Shown here: positions 14,342 through 20,676 of the stretch, one piece after another
Layout of the letters: each line of letters starts with the position of its first letter
Numbering within the stretch: position 1 is the stretch's first letter
Virus record (IMG/VR): IMGVR_UViG_3300024265_000106
Location: 1-43,041 of that record
Source of the DNA: a virus
Direction: 5' to 3' (one strand)
DNA: 43,041 bases
The notes under the pieces: model-generated
The model's database searches: none
The model's input: only the letters and a program-made list of their open reading frames with translations
Told to the model about the DNA's origin: nothing
Position numbers and translations under genes: made by a program

Positions 14342-15193
14342 TCAATGCTCAATAAAATCTGAATACTCACCTTCGACATACTTCTTCCAGCCATCTTCGG
14401 GGTTTTCCTTTTTAGGCTTTCCTCCCTGAAACTTGTCAAGGATATTTTTGATTCCCCTGGGATTGTATCCCGATCCAATCCAATCCCTCAATACTTGTTT
14501 CCATTTGTTCAATGAAGCCGGACTATCGCCCACTGTATCGACAACGGTTTGTCTAAAGATAATAGGAACGTTCAATCGAATTATATCTTTGTGGGCTTTG
14601 ATAGCTGGATGATCTAAAAGAATATCCCTTTTGCGGGGGGTGGGCTTTGCCCCATTCTTTTCTTCTGTGTGATCTTTTGGGTGATTATTTGGGTGATCTT
14701 CTGTATTTGTATCTGATTCTTTTGGGGGTGCTATCTGATTCTTTCTAGCCCCTGTCTGTTTCTTTTGGGATAGGGTATACGTTATTGATTTGACTTTCGC
14801 CACATTTAGCCCGATGTAAAGGACGTTGTTTATCTCTGTTCCAGCGACAATGATATTTCTAAAATCAAGATCAATGAGTTTCATTTCCTCAAGATGCCTC
14901 AAGGCATCACGAACTTGGTTTTTTGAATATCCGTAATAATCAGCGAATGCCCCGTACGCCCTCTGGAGTTTGTCAGCCCTGAATTTCTTTTTGTGTCCTT
15001 CGGGTACGCCAGTCTTTTCGTCCCGAACCTCGATAGGTCGATACCAAAAACAGATATCGCCTAGCAGCTCAATGGCGATTGAGTAAGGCTTTCCGTTCTC
15101 TCTTTTTATATGTTGATACCAGGACGGCGGGATGATATTTCCAGTGAGATTGAAGTCGATTAGTTTTGTTTTGCCTATATTGTATAGCTTCAT
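14342..15193 (-). CDS. Replication initiator / DnaD-like protein
   Basis: This 283-residue protein has a winged-helix-like N-terminal domain (GAFADYYGYSKNQVRDALRH and EEMKLIDLDFRN, about residues 85-115). A charged, disordered linker with PPKESDTNTEDHPNNHPK follows, then a C-terminal helical domain (WKQVLRDWIGSGYNPRGIKN). This matches phage replisome organisers that bind the origin and load host helicase. No polymerase or helicase gene was found in the genome, so host replication enzymes are probably recruited. The ribosome site GAGG overlaps a region complementary to the leader 5' end. Confidence 0.65.
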   Translation of the reverse strand: MKLYNIGKTKLIDFNLTGNIIPPSWYQHIKRENGKPYSIAIELLGDICFWYRPIEVRDEKTGVPEGHKKKFRADKLQRAYGAFADYYGYSKNQVRDALRHLEEMKLIDLDFRNIIVAGTEINNVLYIGLNVAKVKSITYTLSQKKQTGARKNQIAPPKESDTNTEDHPNNHPKDHTEEKNGAKPTPRKRDILLDHPAIKAHKDIIRLNVPIIFRQTVVDTVGDSPASLNKWKQVLRDWIGSGYNPRGIKNILDKFQGGKPKKENPEDGWKKYVEGEYSDFIEH

Positions 15194-15205
15194 TATTGCC
15201 TCAAC

Positions 15206-15286
15206 AAATCAGAGCAGCCAACGTCCGCCATGTAGGACGCTAACTGCTCTGATTTTTCAATAAGGTAGTATTTTATTAACATGGCA
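15206..15286 (-). ncRNA. Structured leader RNA of the replication gene
   Basis: A perfect 12-bp stem (15255-15244 with 15217-15206) encloses 26 nt that form a second hairpin, CGTCC/GGACG, with loop TACATGGC. The predicted RNA 5' end, GCCAUGU (15285-15279), is exactly complementary to ACAUGGC in this loop (15233-15227). An adjoining 5' segment, UUGCC, can also pair with GGCAA next to the start codon, so the fold could control translation. Complementarity is seen; a switching role is inferred. Confidence 0.55.
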
Positions 15287-15291
15287 ATATG

Positions 15292-15300
15292 ATTATACCA
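15292..15300 (-). promoter_or_regulatory. Extended -10 promoter (TGGTATAAT) for the replication gene
   Basis: The minus strand reads TGGTATAAT. No convincing -35 box is present. Transcription would start near 15286 and give a 5' leader of about 90 nt before the replication gene. Confidence 0.6.
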
Positions 15301-15302
15301 TT

Positions 15303-15569
15303 TTACAGCGATTTGAGAAAGTCGATTTCTATTACGTCGTCGGTTATATCTTTAGCCGAGAACACCGGCAGAGACTCTACGATTACATTAAAGACTTTTT
15401 TGTTCTCTTTGTTTTCATCAAAGACAAAAACATTTATTTCTGTAGGCCAATCAAGGCTTGCGAAACAACGCTCAACGAAAGATTCAGCAGCTTCTTGTGC
15501 GTCGTCGGCTGTGATTTTTTTGTCTTCTTCACTCTCCCAATAATGGGCACGGGCATACCAGGTTTTCAT
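15303..15569 (-). CDS. Small phage protein, paralogue of the gene at 11.0-11.2 kb
   Basis: This 88-residue protein is read from the ATG preceded by AAGGAGAAG; an upstream in-frame TTG would include the ribosome site itself. It shares block order with the 77-residue protein at 11 kb: KTWYARAHYWES, ITADDAQEAAESFVE, SLDWPTEINVFVFDE and LPVFSAKD. It probably adopts a small alpha/beta fold. Function unknown. Confidence 0.6.
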   Translation of the reverse strand: MKTWYARAHYWESEEDKKITADDAQEAAESFVERCFASLDWPTEINVFVFDENKENKKVFNVIVESLPVFSAKDITDDVIEIDFLKSL

Positions 15570-15589
15570 TTCACTTCTCCTTATCAATT

Positions 15590-15721
15590 CTATTTATCTT
15601 CTTGCCCGTTTTTCCAGATAACAAAAGCACTAAACAAACACATTCCAAAGAATAAGAAAGTTAGCATTATTATCCATAGAGTGCGCATGGCTATTATTTG
15701 ATTGTCTATTTGTAGATTCAT
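15590..15721 (-). CDS. Single-span membrane peptide, 43 residues
   Basis: AAAGGAG stands upstream of ATG. The peptide has an N-terminal soluble part (NLQIDNQIIAMRT), one long membrane span (LWIIMLTFLFFGMCLFSAFV) and a charged end (IWKNGQEDK). Length and layout match the membrane peptide at 10.2-10.3 kb, and both are close to copies of the TADDA protein family. Function unknown. Confidence 0.6.
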   Translation of the reverse strand: MNLQIDNQIIAMRTLWIIMLTFLFFGMCLFSAFVIWKNGQEDK

Positions 15722-15732
15722 GCCGCTCCTTT

Positions 15733-16014
15733 CTAGTCCGACAGGCTGGGTTTTATATCTTCAAAAATGTGCCAAACTAATGGCAGGTCAGGCTGTTGAA
15801 TTGTGCCGATGTACTCCAAACCATCAAAAGAATTTATGTAGTGTCCGGAACCCAATACCCTGAATTTCATTGTCGCTCTGGAGTTTCCGGTATCTACAAT
15901 CGCCCAAATACAAGGGGTGTTTCCTTGATACTGTACCGTTAAAATTTTCGCGCTAAACGGCATTTCAATTTCAAAACAATCTTCAATCTCAAAGGGGAAT
16001 TTCCAAATTTCCAT
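15733..16014 (-). CDS. Conserved small phage protein (IWKFPF family)
   Basis: The 93 residues include MEIWKFPFEIED, MPFSAKILTVQYQG, CIWAIVDTG, GSGHYI, YIGTIQQPDLPLVWHIFE. This block pattern is common to a family of about 90-residue phage proteins of unknown role, predicted all-beta. AAGGAATATT stands before the start. It lies directly downstream of a long structured non-coding region in the leftward operon. Confidence 0.7.
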   Translation of the reverse strand: MEIWKFPFEIEDCFEIEMPFSAKILTVQYQGNTPCIWAIVDTGNSRATMKFRVLGSGHYINSFDGLEYIGTIQQPDLPLVWHIFEDIKPSLSD

Positions 16015-16072
16015 AATATTCCTTTTATTTCGTTCTAGTTAGTTAATAACACTCTGGCTTATTATCAACAAC

Positions 16073-16202
16073 TCTATTCAGGGTGTCCAGGTCGCTCGAC
16101 TGGCTTTTCCCCACGGCGTTTTTCAGCACTAGGCAAAAGAGCCGGCATGATTCCTATAACGTGGGGTCTGGCACAATCTACCCTCGATGCACCCTGAATA
16201 GA
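16073..16202. ncRNA. Candidate branched structured RNA of about 130 nt
   Basis: A perfect 13-bp outer stem (TCTATTCAGGGTG with CACCCTGAATAGA) encloses 104 nt. Inside are a hairpin CCAG(G)TC-GCTC-GACTGG (16087-16103) and a seven-bp stem CCCCACG/CGTGGGG (16109-16115 with 16160-16166) closing a further loop. GCCGG (16141) and CTGGC (16168) could add a pseudoknot. No T-run follows on either strand, so it is not a simple terminator. The strand is undecided: it lies in the leftward operon after an HNH gene, but TATTAT at 16060 would put a rightward start at the outer stem. Confidence 0.5.
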
Positions 16203-16220
16203 ATCGTCGATGTTAAGGTT

Positions 16221-16472
16221 CTAGTTCTTGTGTTCTTCCATGTGGCAACTTTGACACAACGGTATAACGTCGGTCAAGTGTTCGCCTCTGTATCCGTTAG
16301 GGTGGTGGTAGCTTTTTGCTTGATCGGGACAGTGGGCGCACTTCAATTCTTTAGCGGGCTTGATTTGTCCAGTGCGGATCAAGTAGCTGATGTGATTGTG
16401 CGCCTGTTTCTTTAGTGGGTGGTTGGTGTAATAGCGTTTTTGTTTTTCGAAGTGGTTAATCGTCGTCGTCAT
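16221..16472 (-). CDS. Small HNH-type zinc protein
   Basis: This 83-residue basic protein ends in an HNH-like finger: C45-x2-C48 (KCAHCPD), YHHPNGYRGEHL (residues 54-65) and C73-x2-C76 (LCQSCHMEEH). The Asp/Asn usual in active HNH sites are shifted, so activity is uncertain. It overlaps the preceding gene by 17 bases and immediately precedes the branched RNA candidate. That pairing could mark a small mobile unit. Confidence 0.65.
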   Translation of the reverse strand: MTTTINHFEKQKRYYTNHPLKKQAHNHISYLIRTGQIKPAKELKCAHCPDQAKSYHHPNGYRGEHLTDVIPLCQSCHMEEHKN

Positions 16473-16650
16473 TTTTTGATTCGCATATTTTAATTAGGTT
16501 ATTTACTATCTCGGTATTTGCTGCACCAAAGGGAGTTGCCAAATTCCATAATGTATAGTTCTCTGTGAAGAAGAGTTTTTGAATGCTTTTGTCGCTAATT
16601 TTATTCTTGCGTAAATATTTTATGATCCTCAACGTTGTTTTCTTATCCAC
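16456..16650 (-). CDS. Small helical protein with GTG start
   Basis: This 64-residue protein starts at GTG overlapping the repressor stop by eight bases (GTGGATAA), with AGAGGA upstream. The N-terminal LRIIKYLRKNKISDKSIQKL is helical and basic and may be a helix-turn-helix-like segment; the C-terminus is acidic (ESKNDDDD). It is co-transcribed between the repressor and the HNH gene. Confidence 0.5.
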   Translation of the reverse strand: MDKKTTLRIIKYLRKNKISDKSIQKLFFTENYTLWNLATPFGAANTEIVNNLIKICESKNDDDD

Positions 16651-16852
16651 TGGATTCCTCTGTCACAATAAACAGATCGTTCGGCTGCTTGCCTGTGGCT
16701 TGCATGACCTTCGCGAGAACCTTTAAGCTGATTGTGCCGACTCCGTTGTAGAGGCGGTTGACCGTGTTCTTGTTTAGGCCGGACAATTCCGAAAAATGAG
16801 TCTGTGTCCCTAGTTCGTCAATTGCTGATTTTACATCTAGTTTTAATTTCAT
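16643..16852 (-). CDS. Cro/CI-family repressor (XRE helix-turn-helix)
   Basis: This 69-residue protein consists of one HTH domain: helix 1 VKSAIDELG, helices 2-3 THFSELSGLNKNTVNRLYNG, then SLKVLAKVMQATGKQPNDLF. This is the compact XRE/HTH_26 form without a C-terminal oligomerisation or cleavage domain. It is the first leftward gene beside the divergent promoters, so it probably controls the switch between the two arms. The predicted transcript starts only about 10 nt before the ATG; GGAGG immediately precedes it. Confidence 0.8.
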   Translation of the reverse strand: MKLKLDVKSAIDELGTQTHFSELSGLNKNTVNRLYNGVGTISLKVLAKVMQATGKQPNDLFIVTEESSG

Positions 16853-16868
16853 TTGTACCTCCACTGAT

Positions 16869-16897
16869 ATGATACAATATAATTATCTCCGTGTCAA
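16869..16897 (-). promoter_or_regulatory. Leftward promoter of the repressor operon
   Basis: On the minus strand a consensus -35 TTGACA (16897-16892) is followed after 17 bp by TATCAT (16874-16869). The transcript would start about 10 nt before the repressor ATG. Confidence 0.75.
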
Positions 16898-16911
16898 TAG
16901 GGAATTGGGTA

Positions 16912-16939
16912 TTGACAGATACCTAGAAATAGGTATAAT
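16912..16939 (+). promoter_or_regulatory. Rightward early promoter, full consensus
   Basis: TTGACA (16912-16917), a 16-bp spacer and TATAAT (16934-16939) match sigma70 consensus exactly. The promoter reads into the rightward early genes. Its -35 box and that of the leftward promoter form an inverted repeat, TGTCAATA/TATTGACA. Confidence 0.9.
16920..16935. promoter_or_regulatory. Operator candidate inside the rightward promoter
   Basis: TACCTA-GAAA-TAGGTA is an inverted repeat that fills the spacer and touches the -10 box. A protein bound here would block RNA polymerase. The adjacent XRE repressor is the obvious candidate. Confidence 0.6.
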
Positions 16940-16973
16940 ATGTATAGACAAACAAACCGCCAAGGAGAAGAAG

Positions 16974-17270
16974 ATGAACAAATCACTAATACCAAACGAT
17001 GAAAGAATTTACAACAGGCCAGACAAAGACGGAAACTATCCGCCGATAGAGGATTTTTTCAACGCCGGAACAGAAGAAACGAAACCAACGAAATACCAAG
17101 GACACGAAGTAAAAATCACAGGATGGATCGGACGCAACGTAATAATAACCCGCAAAGACGGCGGCAAACTCAAAGCAGTATCCGGTTTACGTCATCATTA
17201 TGGAAAGCCTGCGGTTGAGGTTGACACCGTAACAACCAGCCCTCAGAATATCGAGGGTTGGGTTTGCTAA
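16974..17270 (+). CDS. First rightward early gene, unknown function
   Basis: This 98-residue protein is read from the ATG preceded by AAGGAGAAG; the frame stays open upstream through the promoter, so that extension is excluded. The chain has a polar N-terminal part (IPNDERIYNRPDKDGNYPP) and a C-terminal beta segment with VKITGWIGRNVIITRKDGGK. As the first gene after the strong early promoter it may be an early takeover or regulatory protein. No domain recognised. Confidence 0.6.
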   Translation: MNKSLIPNDERIYNRPDKDGNYPPIEDFFNAGTEETKPTKYQGHEVKITGWIGRNVIITRKDGGKLKAVSGLRHHYGKPAVEVDTVTTSPQNIEGWVC

Positions 17271-17293
17271 CTAATTTAGAACAGGAGAATAAG

Positions 17294-17593
17294 ATGGACA
17301 CAGACAAAGCCCTAGATATTTTTATAACCAGGCAATTAGAATTAATGGATGCGCTAGTGGCTCAATCAGAGGCGAAATTCAAGCTAGAGGAATCTAAAAC
17401 CGTTTTGATAATTCAGGGCGTTGAAGGAAAGAATCAATCAGAGCGCGACGCAAGACTAAGGGATTCGCTGGACACTGAATACTTAACGGAACACAAGGCA
17501 AGCATTCAGGTTATCAAGGCAAAAGGATGTATGGCAATTGCAACACACCAGATCGAGATGGCTAAAATCGAAGCACATATCAGACCCGCCTAG
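17294..17593 (+). CDS. Helical early phage protein
   Basis: This 99-residue protein uses the ATG with AGGAG eight bases upstream. It is mostly helical with the block SKTVLIIQGVEGKNQSERDA, a motif that recurs in short phage early proteins of unknown function, and a C-terminal helix ending MAKIEAHIRPA. No membrane span. It is second in the rightward early operon. Confidence 0.6.
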   Translation: MDTDKALDIFITRQLELMDALVAQSEAKFKLEESKTVLIIQGVEGKNQSERDARLRDSLDTEYLTEHKASIQVIKAKGCMAIATHQIEMAKIEAHIRPA

Positions 17594-17618
17594 ATTTAGA
17601 GAATAAGGAGAATGTGAA

Positions 17619-17807
17619 ATGCCAGAAGATAGACCGTTCAACCTATCCCCGTCCGACAGAACAAAAATGAACTACAGAGGAACAGAAGGTGGTTGCGAAG
17701 AATGTAAATTTTGCGCCTTTACATACCACGGGTTTATATGCCAGAAACTAGACAAACCACACATGATAGACTCCGGCATGGTCTGTGATTTCTTTGACCA
17801 AAGGTAA
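17619..17807 (+). CDS. Small zinc-binding protein
   Basis: This 62-residue protein has four or five cysteines (GGCEECKFCAF, FICQKLDKPHMI and MVCDFFD) and one His, enough for one zinc site. This CxxC-x2-C...C...DS/G-x-VCDFF layout is common in short phage proteins. AAGGAG lies upstream. Function unknown. Confidence 0.6.
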   Translation: MPEDRPFNLSPSDRTKMNYRGTEGGCEECKFCAFTYHGFICQKLDKPHMIDSGMVCDFFDQR

Positions 17808-17855
17808 CATGACCCCCGCAATACTTATCGGCTATCAGATCGAAAGGAATAAAGA

Positions 17856-18053
17856 ATGGAAGAACTAAATAAAGTAATAAATTCAGGAAACCAACACCTC
17901 ATTATGAAAACCGCATTGTTAGAGATAGCAAAAGCCGAGGGTGCGTTCAAGAGAAATCCACTCGATCACGCCCGAAGCGTTATAGAGAACATGCACAATA
18001 TTGCCGGAACAGCGTTGTTGGCTATTGGCGAAAAATTCACACCGCTAGAATAG
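17856..18053 (+). CDS. Small helical early protein
   Basis: This 65-residue protein is predicted all-helical (HLIMKTALLEIAKAEGAF, DHARSVIENMHNIAG), with AAAGGAAT upstream. It has no metal site or membrane span and no recognised family. It lies in the run of small rightward early genes spaced by a few bases. Confidence 0.5.
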   Translation: MEELNKVINSGNQHLIMKTALLEIAKAEGAFKRNPLDHARSVIENMHNIAGTALLAIGEKFTPLE

Positions 18054-18061
18054 GAGAATAA

Positions 18062-18268
18062 ATGGAACAAGATAAACTAAAGCAGAGTGACTTTATAATT
18101 ATGAACGCAGACATCCAGAGGGTTATAGAAAAGCTGCCGGAACAAGTAACCCCTATGCACCCAACAACGCTCGGATTTATCAGAGCGAAGGAAAGTCTTG
18201 AGCAGGCACAACTCAATATTACAGAGGCAATGCTTGAATGGGTAGGGAGTGAGAAAAAAGACAAATGA
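18062..18268 (+). CDS. Small helical early protein
   Basis: The protein has 68 residues, starting with AGGAG upstream. It contains HPTTLGFIRAKESLEQAQ and a C-terminal helix with ITEAMLEWVGSEKKDK. It overlaps the next gene by ATGA. No family recognised; possibly a small helical regulator. Confidence 0.5.
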   Translation: MEQDKLKQSDFIIMNADIQRVIEKLPEQVTPMHPTTLGFIRAKESLEQAQLNITEAMLEWVGSEKKDK

Positions 18269-18579
18269 AATTCAAGCAATCCATCTACATCCAGTCAATG
18301 ACCTACCCGCAAGCGCAAAAGAAAACGTTTGATTATCTTTGCTCGACTTGCTGGAGACACCTTGTCGTTTGGGTGCAAAAAGAAAAAGACCAGTACATTG
18401 TACTGTGTGTTGAATGCGATGAAGACACCAAGGGTTTTACCCACAAATCAGAAGTAGAACGCAAAAGAACAGAGGATCACTTCAATGCTCAAGAGGTCAG
18501 GCGGGCATATCCAAGCCTTGACCCAAACACCAAAGAGAAAAAGAGCGCAGAGGACAATATAAAAGAACTAGGATTATAA
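18265..18579 (+). CDS. Early protein with zinc ribbon
   Basis: This 104-residue protein is ATGA-coupled to the previous gene. A zinc ribbon is formed by LCSTCWRHL (residues 25-33) and LCVECDEDTKGF (47-58), separated by a short beta hairpin, as in small treble-clef or rubredoxin-like folds. A charged helical tail follows. The role is unknown; zinc-ribbon proteins of this size often bind nucleic acid or RNA polymerase. Confidence 0.6.
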   Translation: MKFKQSIYIQSMTYPQAQKKTFDYLCSTCWRHLVVWVQKEKDQYIVLCVECDEDTKGFTHKSEVERKRTEDHFNAQEVRRAYPSLDPNTKEKKSAEDNIKELGL

Positions 18580-18589
18580 GGAGATTATT

Positions 18590-19669
18590 ATGCCAATCAA
18601 AGGATTAACAGATCGAGAAATGAAATTCCCAAAGATAGGCGATATCCGCAAAGGTGAGCCGAAAGGTAAAAGCAAGTTTCCCAAAGACCTTGATTATTTC
18701 AGGGTTGAGATTGACGAACTTGAGGTTAGGGCTAAAGAGTTGTTCTTGCAGTATTACGGACCCGAACCAAAGAAGATAGATATATGGCTTCCGTATCGAG
18801 AGATCGAGCGGTGTTGGGATGCGAACTACGAAGCCTATGTCGCCGGGGCCATGATTGCCAGGGCAGACGGAGAAACATATCAATTCCTGAGAGACACCGA
18901 AGGAAATATGATCGTAAAAGACGGTTTGCATGTTGAGACTGAATTACCTGTACCTTTTGTCAAAGGTGAACCATGCGCGTATTATAAAGACGGCAAAGGA
19001 AAGAAGCAGCCGGTGATAGCCAAGATCGTGGGGAGGCTTGAGGTAATTGTTCCGGCGCTTGAGAGAATGGCATCGCTTACAGTCCATACCAATTCGATCC
19101 ACGACGTTATCCAGATCACGGAAAACCTAGAGGCTATCTATTTCATAAACAACGAATCCCTCCAAGACATCGGGATTGAATTGAAGCGAAAGCCCGTAAT
19201 GATTTCTACTCCAGGCGAAGGGGGCAAGAGAGTGAGACGGGAAAAGCATTTGATATTTGTAGAGACTTCGCCAGAGTGGATCCAAAAACAAAAGAATGGA
19301 CGAAAGGATCGGGCGGCATTAAAGGCTCCCCCAGTTGCAGAAATCGAAGCAGACATAACAGCCGAAGGAATAATCGACGGTGTAGAGATCGATCCCCCCG
19401 CAAAGGAACCCAAGCGAAAGAAAAAGGGGACAATCGATAACCCCTGGCCCACAAAAGCAGTTGACCAAGTAATGGAACACTGTCACATAAACGATATCAC
19501 AGAGGCCAACGAGCTACTCAACCAAAGCAGATTTACTATCGGGAAAGCGTCGCCATCAGCTATTGAGAAATTCGCAAAAGCATTTCAAGCCGGCTTAGAT
19601 CAGGGTATGAAGCATGACAAGGCGATTGAATACGCCAAGGCCAACTGGCAGGGAGGGGGGGAGAAATAA
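18590..19669 (+). CDS. Gp3-like protein (phiC31 recombination directionality factor family)
   Basis: The largest early protein, 359 residues. The N-terminal half shows the block pattern of phage Gp3-like proteins: FPKIGDIRKGEPK, DLDYFRV, LFLQYYGPEPKKIDIWLP, YEAYVAGAMIARADGETYQF, CAYYKDGKGKKQ, and VGRLEVIVPALERMASL. The C-terminal third is a lysine-rich linker (KEPKRKKKG) and a helical end. In phiC31 such a protein turns the serine integrase toward excision, but no integrase is present here. Related proteins in lytic phages may act in DNA metabolism. AAGGAG precedes the start. Confidence 0.55.
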   Translation: MPIKGLTDREMKFPKIGDIRKGEPKGKSKFPKDLDYFRVEIDELEVRAKELFLQYYGPEPKKIDIWLPYREIERCWDANYEAYVAGAMIARADGETYQFLRDTEGNMIVKDGLHVETELPVPFVKGEPCAYYKDGKGKKQPVIAKIVGRLEVIVPALERMASLTVHTNSIHDVIQITENLEAIYFINNESLQDIGIELKRKPVMISTPGEGGKRVRREKHLIFVETSPEWIQKQKNGRKDRAALKAPPVAEIEADITAEGIIDGVEIDPPAKEPKRKKKGTIDNPWPTKAVDQVMEHCHINDITEANELLNQSRFTIGKASPSAIEKFAKAFQAGLDQGMKHDKAIEYAKANWQGGGEK

Positions 19670-20241
19670 TGGAATTTACACCTGATAATAAAGAGGTGCA
19701 AGACGTCCCGTTTTTCAAAGACGCAACAGCAAGGGGAGGGTGGGCAGGATACGCCTCTAGAAAATCTACGGAAAAGCTCCAGTCCGAGGTCAAAGAAGCC
19801 ATTAGCCTTTTGGGTGGAACAGTAACCGGATTTATGAAAGGGACTTTCGCGGGAAAACACCCCCGTGATGGGTATCATGTTCATTACATCATGCAATCAC
19901 CTAACGGAATGGTTCAGGGCAAAATGGAAGTAGCCGCCCTGCCTGTTGAAAAGCCTAAACACTTTTACGGCACACGAGCTGAGAAAACCTATAAGAAACA
20001 AAGGGAAGAATCACTAAAGATGGCGCTATTTATGTTGCGCGACTCCCTCAAGGGGATGTGGTATCTGCAGCAGCTTTCACCAGGGTTTGCAGCACTCATG
20101 CCTTTTATGATCGCAAACGAATCGGGCGAAACTATCTCTCAACTATGGAGCAGACAAGACACATTCGCCAATCTTCTCCCCCCCGGTGAGGCAAATTTCG
20201 AAACAGATGTTATAGAGGGTGATTATCAGGAGGCCGAATAA
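19669..20241 (+). CDS. Phage protein of unknown function after the Gp3-like gene
   Basis: This 190-residue protein is TAATG-coupled to the Gp3-like gene, suggesting a joint role. It contains GGWAGYASRKSTEKLQSEVK at the N-terminus, a beta region (DGYHVHYIMQSPNG) and a helical C-terminal part (REESLKMALFMLRDSLKGM). No Walker, nuclease or zinc motif was seen. I do not recognise the family; pairing in early phage operons hints at recombination or replication support. Confidence 0.55.
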   Translation: MEFTPDNKEVQDVPFFKDATARGGWAGYASRKSTEKLQSEVKEAISLLGGTVTGFMKGTFAGKHPRDGYHVHYIMQSPNGMVQGKMEVAALPVEKPKHFYGTRAEKTYKKQREESLKMALFMLRDSLKGMWYLQQLSPGFAALMPFMIANESGETISQLWSRQDTFANLLPPGEANFETDVIEGDYQEAE

Positions 20242-20315
20242 TGTACTGGCTACTAATAGGACTGATAGGTTGCGCCTTGGTTATTCGGGAAGGTAGAGAC
20301 TTTGGAAAGGAGTGA
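20241..20315 (+). CDS. 24-residue hydrophobic peptide
   Basis: AGGAGG stands seven bases upstream and the ATG overlaps the previous stop as TAATG. The peptide MYWLLIGLIGCALVIREGRD has one short membrane segment. The strong ribosome site and coupling favour a real gene despite its length. Its last codons contain the next gene's ribosome site (AAAGGAG). Confidence 0.5.
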   Translation: MYWLLIGLIGCALVIREGRDFGKE

Positions 20316-20318
20316 AGG

Positions 20319-20570
20319 ATGAGAGAACATCCAGTAATAAAAATCGAGGAAGAGCTTAGTGTTGTTAGGGTGTTTCGGGGGCAGACAATAACTATCTATG
20401 CACATCCAAACGAAGAGTTTAGAGAATTAGAGGGTGGTACGCAACTAGAAATCAGAGTACATCCCGACACCGGTGAATTAGAGATATTTGCCAACACACA
20501 CAAACTCAAGATAAAGAATTTTGAGGACTGGTATTCTATTAACCCACATCATATAGAGGACACCCAATGA
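20319..20570 (+). CDS. Small beta-rich early protein
   Basis: This 83-residue, acidic protein is predicted all-beta (ELSVVRVFRGQTITIYAHP and TQLEIRVHPDTGELEIFA), with GGAGTGAAGG upstream. No cysteines. The family is not recognised. Its stop overlaps the next ATG (ATGA) at the start of a broken zinc-ribbon gene. Confidence 0.55.
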   Translation: MREHPVIKIEEELSVVRVFRGQTITIYAHPNEEFRELEGGTQLEIRVHPDTGELEIFANTHKLKIKNFEDWYSINPHHIEDTQ

Positions 20571-20675
20571 AGATCCAAATTCAAAAGCAAACTCACCGAA
20601 AAGCTAGAAGCCCAAGAACTCCCTGCTCATTTATGGATGTGTCCTGAGTGTGGGTATTCCGCGGAAGGTGGATAA
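20567..20675 (+). pseudogene. Frameshifted small zinc-ribbon gene
   Basis: From the coupled ATG the frame reads a 26-residue peptide of poor quality. One base off, the frame encodes KFKSKLTEKLEAQELPAHLW followed by MCPECGYSAEGG, a convincing zinc-ribbon protein, ending two bases before the next gene. That frame has no start codon of its own. A one-base change near the fourth codon would restore a protein of about 36 residues. It is either a decayed gene, a sequencing error or a translational frameshift. Confidence 0.45.
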
Positions 20676-20676
20676 C

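Noticed and set aside
16073-16202. Reading the branched structure as an attachment site
   Set aside because: No integrase is encoded and there is no core repeat; internal GC stems point to RNA folding instead.
16074-16212. Leftward frame of about 44 codons through the branched RNA region
   Set aside because: No start codon with a ribosome site, and the stop falls inside the outer stem; the inverted repeats explain the region better.
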